The translations under genes were made by a program, and so were the position numbers. The notes beneath the pieces were generated by a model. That model searched no databases, was not told the origin of the DNA, and saw only the letters and a list, made by a program, of their open reading frames with translations. Below are positions 11,601-22,540 of a stretch of 64,000 nucleotides of DNA, piece by piece; the stretch's first letter is position 1; each line of letters opens with the position of its first letter. Source of the DNA: Ustilaginoidea virens. Its lineage: Eukaryota; Ascomycota; Sordariomycetes; Hypocreales; Clavicipitaceae. The stretch covers positions 6,138,501-6,202,500 of the forward strand of contig NC_057317.1 of NCBI RefSeq assembly GCF_000687475.1, in the 5' to 3' direction.

Positions 11601-13557
11601 TTCCTGTGATAAGAGGTAGAAGGCAGTAGTATCTATAGTATTGAGAGTCCACTATAGATATCCCTATTTCCTAATAATTAGAACCTTAATATCCCTTTTA
11701 ATAAGCAAGTTATTAATATTATCTAGCTTTACGCCCATCCTATCTATATCCGTAATAGAATAGAGAAAGGGGGTACCGCTATTAAGAATATAGAAGGGGA
11801 TATTGCCGAATATCGTTAGGATATTTAATATACCAGAAGATATAGCAAAACCTGCTCCGAAATTAATAGTATACTGCATATCTATTGACTCAATCGTTAA
11901 AGATTTTATTAATCTTATTAGGGCTCTTGCTTAACCTATGCCTACTATAGATAGGCCGGAGGCGCCGGTATCTAGTAGGATTCTGCGGAAGGTGTGGTCA
12001 CTATAGTATTCTTCTTCTAAAAAGGCAGAATTACGGTCTAGTGGTAGTAAGGGCATTCGGAAGGGGTTAATCTATAGGAAGGCATATCGGCATAATTTAT
12101 CCTATAGGGCTTATAACGTTTCGATAGATGAAGAAGGTGATGGTTCTGTTTATGTAGGGGCTAGGAAGTACTGAGTGGCTGTAATTTATAGTATGATAGT
12201 ATTCTCTGCATCCCATTATGCATCCCCTGCCATTATAACTTTAATATCTTTAACGATATTATTAAAATCGGCATCTTTGAGGCCTTGCGTGGGCCCCTCG
12301 TATTCCTGTAGGAAAATGCGGAATTTCTTATTATTAGAAGCGGTACGGTTGGAATGGTTCTTTAGCTATTATGCCTTTGATTCTTATTGCTCTTTATTAG
12401 TATAGTTGGATGACTAATATCCTGATTTATTGCAAACGAAGCATCTTCTTTAATGGGGCCTAGCTAGAAAGGCGCGATTCTGTTATTACCGTTAATACTG
12501 CTATTATGAGCTGAATCGGCGTTAAGGGCGTTAGTGCCGATCGTTAGATTAACTATATCTATAATCTATAAATAACGCTATATTACTATCAATATCTTTA
12601 ACATCCTGATATTATTAGGGCTGCTATTGAAGGAAATAATGCTGTTGAGTTATATAGGTAGTCTTGTAGATGGAAAGGGATCGCTATAGGTTAGCGGCGA
12701 GGCCTTTGAATATAGGGGCATAACGATATAATGCTTGGCTACACTTAGGGGTATCCCTTATAGCGTTAAGCACTTATCGGTGAAGCTCTATATCAGCTGT
12801 AAAGGGGGGAAAAAGACCACGATATAGGCATTAAAGTTCCTCTAGTAGGATATTAAGGTATTCTAATTTTGACTTATTAGGGTGTTTTGCGATAGTTGAT
12901 TAGAGCGTTATTCTATTCTAATAGTGTAAATAGAATTGCTCTGTGCTCTCATTTTCGAAATGGCTCTTGATTTTGCAGACTATATCGTCAAAAGTAAGGG
13001 TATCGCGAATACGTTCAATGTTATTAAAGTAATAGGTCTCAGCATTGCCGATAAGTATGATTTGGAAGGCTCTAGCTAATGTATTGTTGGGTAATCCTAG
13101 TAGGCGGCACTTACTCTTAAAAGAGATAACTTTTAGTATAATAAAGTCATCTATTTTGCCGCTATATCTATCCTCTGTGCGATAGCTGCGTAAGAGGTTA
13201 GATATCTTCTTCGACATATTATTAAACCCGGCCTCTATATAGGCTCTTCGGGTATGATCTTCTTGGTGGTGTTGTTATTCCGGAGGGTATTCCGGAACGG
13301 CTTATTGGTAGCCTTATGGTAGGCTGGCGGGAGTTCTGGCTGGGTCATCCTATAACCCGGGTCGGTCTAGGTTTACCGGTCCTCCCGTCAAGACGGTCCG
13401 TTTATCGGCCTAGGTAGGGCGATATTAACGGGAAGGGCTAGGTGCCGTGCCTAATTTTGGCATTATCGGATGAGGCGTTTGGGCCTAATATCTGGTATTA
13501 CGGGCGGCGGCGTTAGCTTAGTAGGTATTATTATCGGGGTCCTCTATTAAAGGAAGC
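8697..13557 (-). pseudogene. Copia H2 gag(C-term)-protease-integrase-RT-RNase H
   Basis: Degenerate pol read right to left. Gag core at 12918-13217; protease region about 11700-12000; integrase about 10900-11650; a Pro/Ala-rich linker (10389-10685, open); RT with the D-I-T-(stop)-A-Y-M-Q motif near 9900-9950 and a T-D-D catalytic box around 9660-9680; RNase H with F-I-D-G-S-F-A-N-N-K-D near 9210-9240 and Y-S-S-T-K-S-K-R near 9080-9110; stop TGA at 8697-8699. The domain order protease-integrase-RT-RNase H defines Copia. Nearly all internal stops are TAA/TAG. The first part of gag lies beyond Gypsy B at 20871-21772 and joins in frame when B and one GAAGC copy are removed. Confidence 0.85.
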
Positions 13558-13799
13558 TGTAAAGGACTGGCCCTAGGGCTACTGCGAATAGGCATCAAAT
13601 GAATATATTAAATAGACTAAGGAGGAAAGAGAGAGGGCCCGAATAGGGGCCTCTAAATAGCCTATTTATATTCATACGTAGCATAGGCCGAGTCCTTAGC
13701 GAGCCCTCATAACCCCATGCCGATACTCCTAAGGCTAATCGCGGGCGCAGCCTGAGTCCTAGCCACATTATAGCGCGGGCGTAGCCCAAGCCTATAATA
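13558..13799 (-). repeat. 3' LTR of Gypsy B
   Basis: 242 bp. Starts TGTAAAGGAC and ends CCTATAATA, the RIP-decayed form of the CCCGTGACA end seen in the partner. Its differences from the partner LTR are mainly C/T and G/A transitions, so much of the mutation happened after insertion. Contains both GGGCnnnGCCC(G/A)AG palindromic blocks. Confidence 0.92.
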
Positions 13800-14364
13800 T
13801 ACCCCCCTTCTCCGCCTTAGAATTAGAAAAATCGCCTTCTATTATCAATCAATCCTCCGCTAAAGACTAATTATATCGCCGATTACTATATCGCGATATC
13901 CTTAAATCCATACATAGGCTAATTACCAGGTATAGGAAGGATTCATCTATAACCGTAGTGGATATAGCTATATAATTGATAGGAGTCGTATAGTCATTAA
14001 TTAGGAATAGTATGGTGGAAGCGTATGGAAGTTTGTTATCGCGCCGCTAGCTAGAGGTTAACCGATGCAGCTAGGAATATTATAAAAAATTTTTCGCTAG
14101 CTGCTAGCTGGAAATCTCTTTATAGTTTTTGTTTTTCCTCGTTGGGGCTTTTTTCCTTCTTCCCTTCTTTTTATTAAGGCCATTAATAAGTATCGAAGGT
14201 CCCTATCATTATAAATTTTATCCCGTATTAAGCCCGTATTATATGCTAATCGATTGAAGTATTATTTCTATCCTATTTATATTAGTATTCCTTGCCGAAT
14301 TCTATCTCTATTGCAACCAGCTGCTAACTCCTTTTATAGCAAGACCTAATCTAGCCCGTCGTGA

Positions 14365-15600
14365 AGCCTATTAGTAAGTCTTAAGTCCCTACCTCTATCG
14401 CGAGCATCTTATGCTGACCCCATTTAGAGCCCAAATATATCCTCGTCTGCCGCTAGAAGTGCCTTTACTAGGGAGGGATCGAGCCCTACTTATCCCTAGA
14501 AGCCACGCTATACTGCCGGCAATTATCTCCTAGAGGGGGACTCTTCGGATAAAGAATATTAATATATAAAGGATAAAGAGTTTCTATACGATAAATACAC
14601 CAAATATATACAATCGACCGGAGAATTGCCTATATATAAGCATTACGGGAGAGCCAAAGGGTATAAAAGCTGCGCCAATTCTCACGCATCCTACGTATAG
14701 CTTAATTAGTATTTCGCGGGGAACCCTATACTATAATGCATCTTATACAGCCAGATTAAAGTAGTAAAGGAGGGGAGGGCCATTATAGAGCCCGCTTATC
14801 TTAAGACGGATACGCAGAAAGCGCGTACTACTATCCTTATCCCCAAGTTTTAGGCTTTAAATAATTAATAGTATTGCGCTTTTGCTGCCGAGTAGGTGGC
14901 CCCTAGCGCCTTGCGTTTAGCATTTAGGCCAAAGGATGCTACTAGTATAATTTCTACTATATCTACGGCGTTAACGCCCTCACGGTATTAGGCTAGATCT
15001 ATTGTGGATCTCGCTCCCGTTCTGAATATTATAAGGGAGATATAAGTAGAAGCCCGGGAATATTATACCAGGATAGAATAGTACTAGGTTAGAGCTTAAT
15101 ATCCCCGACTGCCCCCGCCCCTATCTCAGCCTGTCCTCCCTATATATTATATAGGGGGGGAACCATCATACGACTAAGGCGGCTAGTATTATATAGAGGC
15201 TCTGCCGCTACTAGCGCAAGGTTATCTGGTGTAACCCCTATAGTAGTAGGTAGACCCCGCTCTATAGCCCCCTACGCCCTTGCCGTCTTTATTGCGGCCG
15301 CCTCTATAGATACCGTATCGTCTAGCCCTATCTCGTTAAAGGGTCTTATTGTCTCTTAGTGCGCCCCTGCTATATTCGCCTCATAGTATCCTATAGATTC
15401 TATAATATTGTAGATATATAGGGAATTATCCCCATCTGATATATAGCCTATATGCGCGTTCTACCCTATAAGGATCCCTGCCGCTACCGGCCTATATGCT
15501 ACTATAGGAGTAAGAGGAGGCTTAGGGAGATAAAGAGTAGCCTTAAGAAAGGGTATATTAGGATTAAGCCTATATCGGCCCCGGTTTAGTTTATTATATT
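14365..15600 (+). pseudogene. Antisense reading frame in the 3' module of Gypsy B
   Basis: On the strand opposite to gag-pol, about 410 codons (frame 1 of the window) are interrupted only by TAG/TAA. Several of these correspond to intact CAG codons in the sister element C: for example Q of PEFQALNN and of RIEQY in C is TAG in B. The deduced sequence has an acidic segment (GDSSDKEY), a Cys-X2-Cys motif (KSCANS), a basic stretch (KVVKEGRAIIEP) and a Pro/Gln-rich end. It is followed by a T run at 15605-15621. I do not recognise the protein. RIP itself removes TGA, so absence of TGA alone is weak evidence; the conserved frame in B and C without indels is the better argument. Confidence 0.4.
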
Positions 15601-15669
15601 ATATTTTTTTTTTTTTTTATATATTTTTATTATTTTATATTTTATTTATAGTAGTAGGCATTTGGCGTT

Positions 15670-18600
15670 ATTTATTAGTCTAATAGACCTCATTTTAGGA
15701 CCTAGCTAAGCCTATTATAAGTCCTAATATCCCCTTATTTAGCCTCGAATATTTCTCATATAATAATATCCTTAAAGTTTTCTAGGGGTTCTTATATCGG
15801 TAAATCGTACCCTTTTTACTTTATAAGTATATTGCGTTTCTATCTTTAGCCCTATACGTTTTTCGCTATAAGTATCTCTTTAACCTTATATTCTTTATAT
15901 AGGTTTATAGAGTTTTAGGGAAGGATAAATAGGGGCCTAGGTTATATATCGGTTATTACCTAATTAGGTAATAGATCGGAAGTAGCTTATTCGATTAAGT
16001 TAATATAGAAAACCGGATAGATACCTTATAGGATATTAAGCTAGATATTAAGTAGTGATAAGATAGCAATAATAGTATATTTAGTAGAAACCTAATCGAG
16101 CTTCTTATATAGGCGGTTCGTTTTAATATTCTAAAGGTTTAACTATATCTAGTTACCAACCTGGAAGCGCTTAGCTAGGTATTATAAACGGTTAATAGTA
16201 TCTTACTATTATTATTATATAAAGGCGATAGTAGCCTGGGCTAATTCCTATCCCTCTTTAAGGTTATTAAGAAAGAGAGCCGTATGCCCCTTTAAGGTAG
16301 TTAAGCTTAAGGTTACCCCTAGAGGCAAGGCAATAATCGGAATATTAAACCTATTAAGTAATTAGTTTAGGCTAAACCTAGTAATAGATAATATCCAGTT
16401 ATTTAACGCGAGTTAATATACCGTAAGATAATATGGCTAATCGTACTAATTAAAGGAAACTATAATACAAAGGACCGCCTATACTTCTTAGTTTATTCGC
16501 TCTATACTGCTATCGGTTTAAGGGTAGTATACTATTAATAGAAGTTACTCGGTCCTAACTAATTTATATAGTATAGACTAAAATTAGCCTATCTAATCCG
16601 AACCTCGATTGCTAATAATCTCCCTAGGGAAGCTATAAAAGCGCTATTAATACTATTAGAAGCGTTTTACGCAGTCTTCTGCTTTTATTAAGTATATAGC
16701 CTTAAGCTGGATATACTTCGATAAGCGGTCTATGATCACTATAAGGAATTGCGGATCGGAGGCATTATAGGCAGGAAGGTTAGTTATAAAATCGACTAAT
16801 ATCTACGACTAAAAGCGGTCCGCAATTAATAGCGGTTATAATAGGCCCTGGCGTAATTAGCGGCTCTTATGCACCCTATAGTATTAGCAATTCCGAATAT
16901 ATCTTACTACCTTAGATAATATATTATCGAAGTGATAATCCCATTACAATAGTTAAAAGGTAGTATTTTTCCCTAGGTGGCCTATAATAGGCGAGTTATA
17001 GCAGTATTAGATTACTATAGTGGTTAAAAGCTTAAACGATAGGAGCTATACCTATACCCGGTAAAGGAGTATGCTATATGCATTTAGGGTATAATTAGCA
17101 ATTTATTCTTATGTCGCTACTTCTGCTGAAAATTATTATTCCTTATTCGTAATTACCGTCTATTAGGCCCAATATATACTATCTTTAGATATCGCTTAGT
17201 CCTAGATAGCTTAGAGGTAGGAGTCGGCGAAGATATATAGGCCGCGAGGTAGGGTGGTCTATAGGGCCGAGGTCGGTATTATCCCGCCCTTTATTTTATC
17301 TATATCGAGTACTAAAATAGATAGCGGTTTTAGGATCTAGCCGATTTATAGCTCTACCCCGCCTGCCTTTTATTCCTATTAAGAAAGTGTATTAGGGCAT
17401 TAGGCTTATAACCCTAGCTTATACCGAAGATAGAAGTTAAAAAGTACTAAAGTCTTAGCCTATTAGGCTTATTGTTTAGATATTTCTTATAGTCGGGCGA
17501 AGTACTTTAGGTTCTTATAGTTGGTAAGGATAGTAAAAGGGGAGGCTATTAAGTAAAGTTTTACTAATTATACCTTAAGGCAAAAGATAATAGCGAAAAA
17601 TTCCTTATCGTATATAGTATAATTCTATTCTATATCTAATAAACGAGTAGAATAGTATACGATAGGGTGGAGTATATTATCCTCCCTGACTTACGATAAA
17701 TAGCCACTAAGGGCTATACTAGAACTATTTGCCTTAAGAACCGTCTCTTTATTTAGGTCCTATTAGGCGAGAACTAAAGATAATATAAAATACTACTTAA
17801 GCGCTTAGAATGCCGCCTCTTCTTTATCTAATTATTAAAATAGGACCCTTTTCTTTATTAACCTAACTAAAGGGTCGATAAAGCGGGAAAAATCTAGGAT
17901 AAAGTCGCGGTAGAAGTTAGTAAAACTAAGGAAACTATAAATGCCTTTTAATTTTGTAGGTACTTCTTAGTTCTAAATAGCTTTAATCTTTTCGGGGTCT
18001 AAGTAGATTTCCTTTCTAGCCGTTACAATATATCTTAGGTACTAGACCTCCTTTACTGCGAAGTCGCATTTATTAAGATCTAAATTTAGGCCGGCTTTTT
18101 GCAGTTATTAAAGGATTTCTTTAATGCGCCCTATATAGTCTGCCTTTATTCCCCTGGTATAGATTAAGATATTATCGAGGTAGGCAGTTATAAAATCTCC
18201 TAGTGTATTCCCTAAGGCCCTATTAATATATCTTTAGAAAGTCGCAGGGGCCCTAGTTAGGCTAAATAGCATAATAAGCTATTTAAATAGTCTGAATCGT
18301 ATGCAGAATACAGTTAAATATTTATTGCCCTCTATAATATGTATCTTATGGAATGCTATACGTATATTAACCTTAGTAAACTATTTCGCCTAGGATAAGG
18401 ATTATAAGGTCTCTTTAATTAAGGGGAAGGGGTATCGGTCTTAGATTATAACCTTATTGAGGGCCCGATAGTCGATATAAAAACGCTACCTACTATTCCC
18501 TTTTCTGGCTAATAGGATTAATGCCGCTGCTAATAAGGAGCTTATATAGATCCATCCTTTATCTATTAGGTTAGTTACTTATCTTCGAACCTTAAGTAAA

Positions 18601-20581
18601 TAGTCTCGTGGTATATTATATAATAGGCCCTAAGGTAAGTCTAGCTGGCTCCTATCTACAGTCTTTTTAAGCCGGATATAGTAGTCTAATATACCCTAGT
18701 GCGGAGGGAGACCAGAAGCCTTTTCCTTATTAAAAAGGTCGGTAAATTCCTATAATTCTATTAGGAGCACCTATAGCTCTTACGATCGTAGGGTAGAGTC
18801 TTAATAAGGTGGCAGTATAATGCAGAGGATATATATTATCTCTTATAAGTTTATTGCAATAAAGGAAGTCGACCGGTCCCTAGAGCGTTTCGCCTGCTTT
18901 AGTATACTATAGAAGACTAAGTTAAGGATATTTACTATAGTCGGACCCTATTGCCTGCTATCTACCGATCCGATCTTTAATTAGTATTACTTTACCTACA
19001 GTATAATATTATAGTGCTCTATTTAAGGCATCCTAAGGATAATATCGCGGGTAAGGCCTAGGATAACGTAAAGTATAACTATAGACGGCTATCTATCGAT
19101 ATTAATTACTATACGGACGATATAGGTAATAGAGGAATGTATTACCTTATATTCTCCTAAATGGCTTTAAATATCTACTACCGTTCCGATTTCCTTATAT
19201 TATAGCAGGCGGATAGGTTAGAGGCCTAACTATTATACTATCTTTTCGCTTATAGCACTATAGTAGTTATATCCCGAGTCGATTAAGGTATTAATAAAGG
19301 TATAGGATTTATATAAGATTAGTACTAAAAAGGGGTATCTATCTATTTATTTTGCGATCTCCTTTAATTCCTTCTATAATTAGGCCGGGGTCTATACGCG
19401 CATTTTAAGCCCTTTAATAAGATTAGGTTTAAAGGCTATTCTTTTTTTTAATCTTTATTACTACTTTCGACTTCTACGACTTATAAGTTAAGCGAGGCTA
19501 CTTTAGCTGCATTAGATCGGATTGCCGGCAATAGGTAGCATATAAACGTCTAATAATTAGGAGAGCTATACTAAAGATAAAGACCTTTCTTCCTACGATC
19601 TTTATGCTATTCTTTAGAGACCTATATCGCCTTAGGTGTATACTGATTACCCTTCGAGTTTAGCTTATTAATACCCGATATTTATATATCGCCCTCGGAA
19701 TCCTAGGCATATATCGGTCGGGAATGGGTCGAACCCATATAGTAATTAATAGTTAAGCTAGTCTTAATATTAATAGCAATTTATTGGTAACGGTCTACCG
19801 CCAAATAATAATCATAATAGGAGACCCTAAGGCTAATAATCTTATTAGCTATATAAGCATTAAGCGCCGATCGGAGGTATTTAAATTTAACTTCCTTAGG
19901 CCAACCGAGACTGCTAGTAAGCATAAGTTTTTCCTTAAATCGCATAAAAAAGGCGGCAAAAGGTTCTTTAGGGCCTTGGCGTAAGGAGTGCTTAAGCTTA
20001 ATAATAGCGCGATCCTATCGGTATAGGTCCTTAAAGAGATATTAGAGGTATTTAAAGAACTTTATTATATTATAATTGCAAGCCGCACTATTCTTGAAAA
20101 AGGCCGCGACCTATAATTAGACTATAGACGAAAGGTTCTAAAAGATAAATATCTATTAGGTCTTCTTATCTTTAATAAATTCCTTATCGACCTTAAGCTT
20201 ATATTATATAAAGGTCCGCTAGGCTGTAAATATAGCCTTTTTGCTATTAAAGGGGTCCTTTATTGGGATCGGCTTGCGTTTTAGCTGGGTATCTTAAGCC
20301 GTAGGGAGGGGGGCATTCTATTATACGACTAGGGCCGGTTAGGTGGCATTTTAGGAGCTATTTAACTGGTTCGTAAGGAGGGTCTATAGCGAGGCGGCAA
20401 TAGCAGCAAGGTATTACGCGTTAGTCTGTATCTGCGCCTCTATCTATTATAACCCCGATGCGAGCTGCTCCACTTAGGTATATATATTACGTTAGGAGCG
20501 TCTTAGTCTCGGGTTATCTATACCCGTTTCTTTAGGTATACTCATCTCGATATCTTATATAGCCTGCATTATCGGCTCCAT
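15670..20581 (-). pseudogene. gag-pol of Gypsy B with chromodomain (degenerate)
   Basis: Starts at ATG 20579-20581, still intact. Gag extends to a CCHC knuckle remnant near 19540-19600. RT catalytic box at 18163-18185 reads Y-L-D-N (from YLDD). RNase H follows, then integrase with a core near 16600-16820. A C-terminal chromodomain near 15780-15840 has the K-W-K-G-Y-D and W-E-P positions still traceable (Trp decayed to stop). Chromodomains in Gypsy integrases bind methylated histone H3 and direct insertion to heterochromatin, which fits this repeat-only neighbourhood. Dozens of TAA/TAG stops. Confidence 0.85.
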
Positions 20582-20623
20582 AATGTAAGGTTATAATAGC
20601 AAGGCTGAGAGAGTCTATTTAAA

Positions 20624-20865
20624 TATAAAGGACTGGCCTTAAGGCTACTGCGAATAGGCGTCGAATGAATATATTAAATAGACTAAGGAGGAAAAAGAGA
20701 GGGCCCGAATAGGGGCCTCTAAGTAGCCTATTTATGTTTATATGTAGCACGGGCCGAGTCCTTAGCGAGCCCTTGTGACCCCGTGCCGATACTCCTGAGG
20801 CTAGTCGCGGGCGCAGCCCGAGTCCTAGCTATATTGTGGCGCGGGCGTAGCCCGAGCCCGTGACA
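20624..20865 (-). repeat. 5' LTR of Gypsy B
   Basis: 242 bp, ending CCCGTGACA before the GAAGC duplication. The leader between LTR and gag is only about 40 bp (20582-20623). No clear complement to a tRNA 3' end is visible there. Confidence 0.92.
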
Positions 20866-20870
20866 GAAGC

Positions 20871-21772
20871 ACATCATTAGGGCCTGTAACCCGAGCTCTA
20901 TTGGGTATGCTGTGACCTCGAGGGGCATTGAAATAGCCGCCTCGGCTAGCCCGGCTAGGGGTATAACCCCTAGGGTATAGTATTTAATCGGTCGGGCTAT
21001 AATCTTCGGCCGTTGTATATTATTATTGGCGGGAGCTTTCCCCTGATTCGAATAGCAACCTATTATAAATAGGCGTCTTCCCTTTAGGTTATTAGGACCG
21101 GCCCCTTTCTTCTTCAGTAGGGGCAGGGGCAAGAGGCTTTTTCGATATAGAGGGGGGGATAATAGGTTATTGCGATTATAATCGTGCTATTAGTGTTATA
21201 AAGTCCTTTATTATTAAGGCTTGTGAGGGCCTTCGTGATGATATTCTCATGACTGTTATGGGTGCTCGTAATAAATTCCATGAGCCTGTGACTTCCTCAT
21301 CGAAATTGCCGATAGGTACTAATGCTTCCCTATAAGGGTTGAGTTGTGACCGGAACATTTTACGCCCTAATTGACGGTCGATCTCTTCTTAAGGCTATTT
21401 AGGGTTCTATTGTTGTTGAAGGCATTCTATTAAGGTAGGTATTGTGATAGAGCCTGATGCTCCGATATATACGCCGTGATCCCATAGGTATATACAGAAT
21501 TCGCGTAGGAATAGGGGATTAACGCGGTTAAATAGTTATTTATCCCATTTACTATAGTCTTCGTGGAATAGTTCCTATAGGTCGTCGTTAATAATATAAT
21601 CCTTCTTATAGGTATAGATTAAGAAGGCCAGGCGGTTGTATAATGCCATAGTAGTAGCATTAGGGGTAACTGGCTCTATCGCAGTAGCCTAATTGTTATC
21701 GAGTAAGGGGGCAAATCGTTATAGCCTTTTAGGTAGTGCCGGTTGTGATATTGATGATCGTGATCGTGCTAT
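20871..21772 (-). pseudogene. Copia H2 gag, N-terminal part
   Basis: Gag of H2 from a start codon decayed to ATA at 21770-21772. The longest uninterrupted stretches are 21176-21358 (beginning MFRSQLNPYREALVP) and 20728-21132, the latter running partly into Gypsy B. Only a handful of TAG/TAA stops. The frame continues on the other side of Gypsy B (GPND-VLP-LIEDP across the junction), which confirms the insertion point. The segment near 21120-21150 is Pro/Ala-rich. No zinc motif here; that lies further downstream in the gag of this family. Confidence 0.8.
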
Positions 21773-22205
21773 GGTATTGAGAGGAGGGAGGGTGTATTAT
21801 AAGGAGTGCAAGATCGGCCTTTACCAGTAAAGGTAAAGGAAAGAAAAGAAGGAGTTAGTTAGTAAGATAACCGTTCAACGGAATGAGTTATATTGCTTCC
21901 TATAGTTAGCAGGGTGACCGTTTAACGGAATAGGTCAGCTGCCTCCTAGATACTAAGGGTATCTTCAAAGATCGTAATAGTCAGTATGTTTTCTTCCTTC
22001 GTAATAGACGGAGGTGGAAGAGGTCTATATTGTTCTTCCAATTAGTTGGCAGTATAACCGTTCAACGGAATAGGTTATCTGCCTTCCTAATTAGCACGAT
22101 TTGCAACGGAAATCGTCTCTTCGAGAGTAATCTTACTGATCTATAATGCACCGTTCTTTGCGGGATGTAATTATCCTATAAGTAGTAGTTATTACCACTG
22201 ATCAG
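21773..22205 (-). promoter_or_regulatory. H2 leader with three hairpin repeats
   Basis: About 430 bp of untranslated leader between 5' LTR and gag. It carries three copies of a CCGTT(C/T)AACGG palindrome (21871-21881, 21918-21928, 22058-22068). Each is embedded in a longer inverted repeat (ATAACC/GGTTAT or TGACC/GGTCA, with an outer GGCAG/CTGCC arm in two copies). A leader hairpin array could serve packaging, dimerisation or translation of element RNA, but that is inference. No primer binding site was recognised beside the LTR. Confidence 0.6.
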
Positions 22206-22535
22206 TATTGATATAAACTCGGGGTACCCAGTTATACGTTAGGTTGCGCGCGTGGTATCAAGTACCGTGAGGTCACCGGTCAAAAGTATGATTACTTCTT
22301 TGATTATGACTGACTAACTAAGAGGAAAGAAAGGAAGCAAAAGAGTAATTACACGATGTGGCCTTTTTGTGCGTGCCGTAGTCACGTGCATCGGCGCGGT
22401 CGGGCCGGACTGCCCGCGTGCCCTACCGGGCTCAGGGGCATAGGGGCAAAAGTGGCCACATTGTGCGTAACGGGTGTGCGCGGCATATTCGTCGCAATGT
22501 GCCCAATTGGGCACCTTGCGACAGCGATTCCGACA
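22206..22535 (-). repeat. 5' LTR of Copia H2
   Basis: 330 bp, same length and nearly the same sequence as 8063-8392. One terminal TG has become TA. Followed by the AATAC duplication (22536-22540), after which H1 gag continues in frame. Confidence 0.93.
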
Positions 22536-22540
22536 AATAC

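Larger units (their letters stand above)
13558..20865 (-). mobile_element. Complete Ty3/Gypsy element B
   Basis: 7.3-kb minus-strand Gypsy element with 242-bp LTRs (13558-13799 and 20624-20865) and a perfect 5-bp duplication GAAGC (13553-13557 and 20866-20870). It is inserted in H2 gag. From the 5' end: gag start ATG at 20581, zinc knuckle, RT, RNase H, integrase, chromodomain, an unusual 1.8-kb 3' module with an antisense frame, polypurine tract (minus-strand GGAGAAGGGGGGTA next to 13799), 3' LTR. It is the same family as C, heavily RIP-mutated. Confidence 0.93.
8063..22535 (-). mobile_element. Complete Copia element H2, interrupted by Gypsy B
   Basis: Minus-strand Copia element bounded by two 330-bp LTRs (8063-8392 and 22206-22535). 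It is flanked by the direct duplication AATAC at 8058-8062 and 22536-22540. Without Gypsy B it is about 7.2 kb. Order on the minus strand: 5' LTR, leader with hairpin repeats, gag, protease, integrase, RT, RNase H, 3' region, polypurine-like tract (AAAAAGGGAAGCTGCCAG), 3' LTR. It is a sister of H1 and H3 and is more strongly RIP-mutated than H1. Confidence 0.92.

Noticed and set aside
19784..19984. Basic 66-codon frame on the plus strand
   Set aside because: Antisense shadow of Gypsy B gag; the minus-strand gag is conserved in A, C, E and G.
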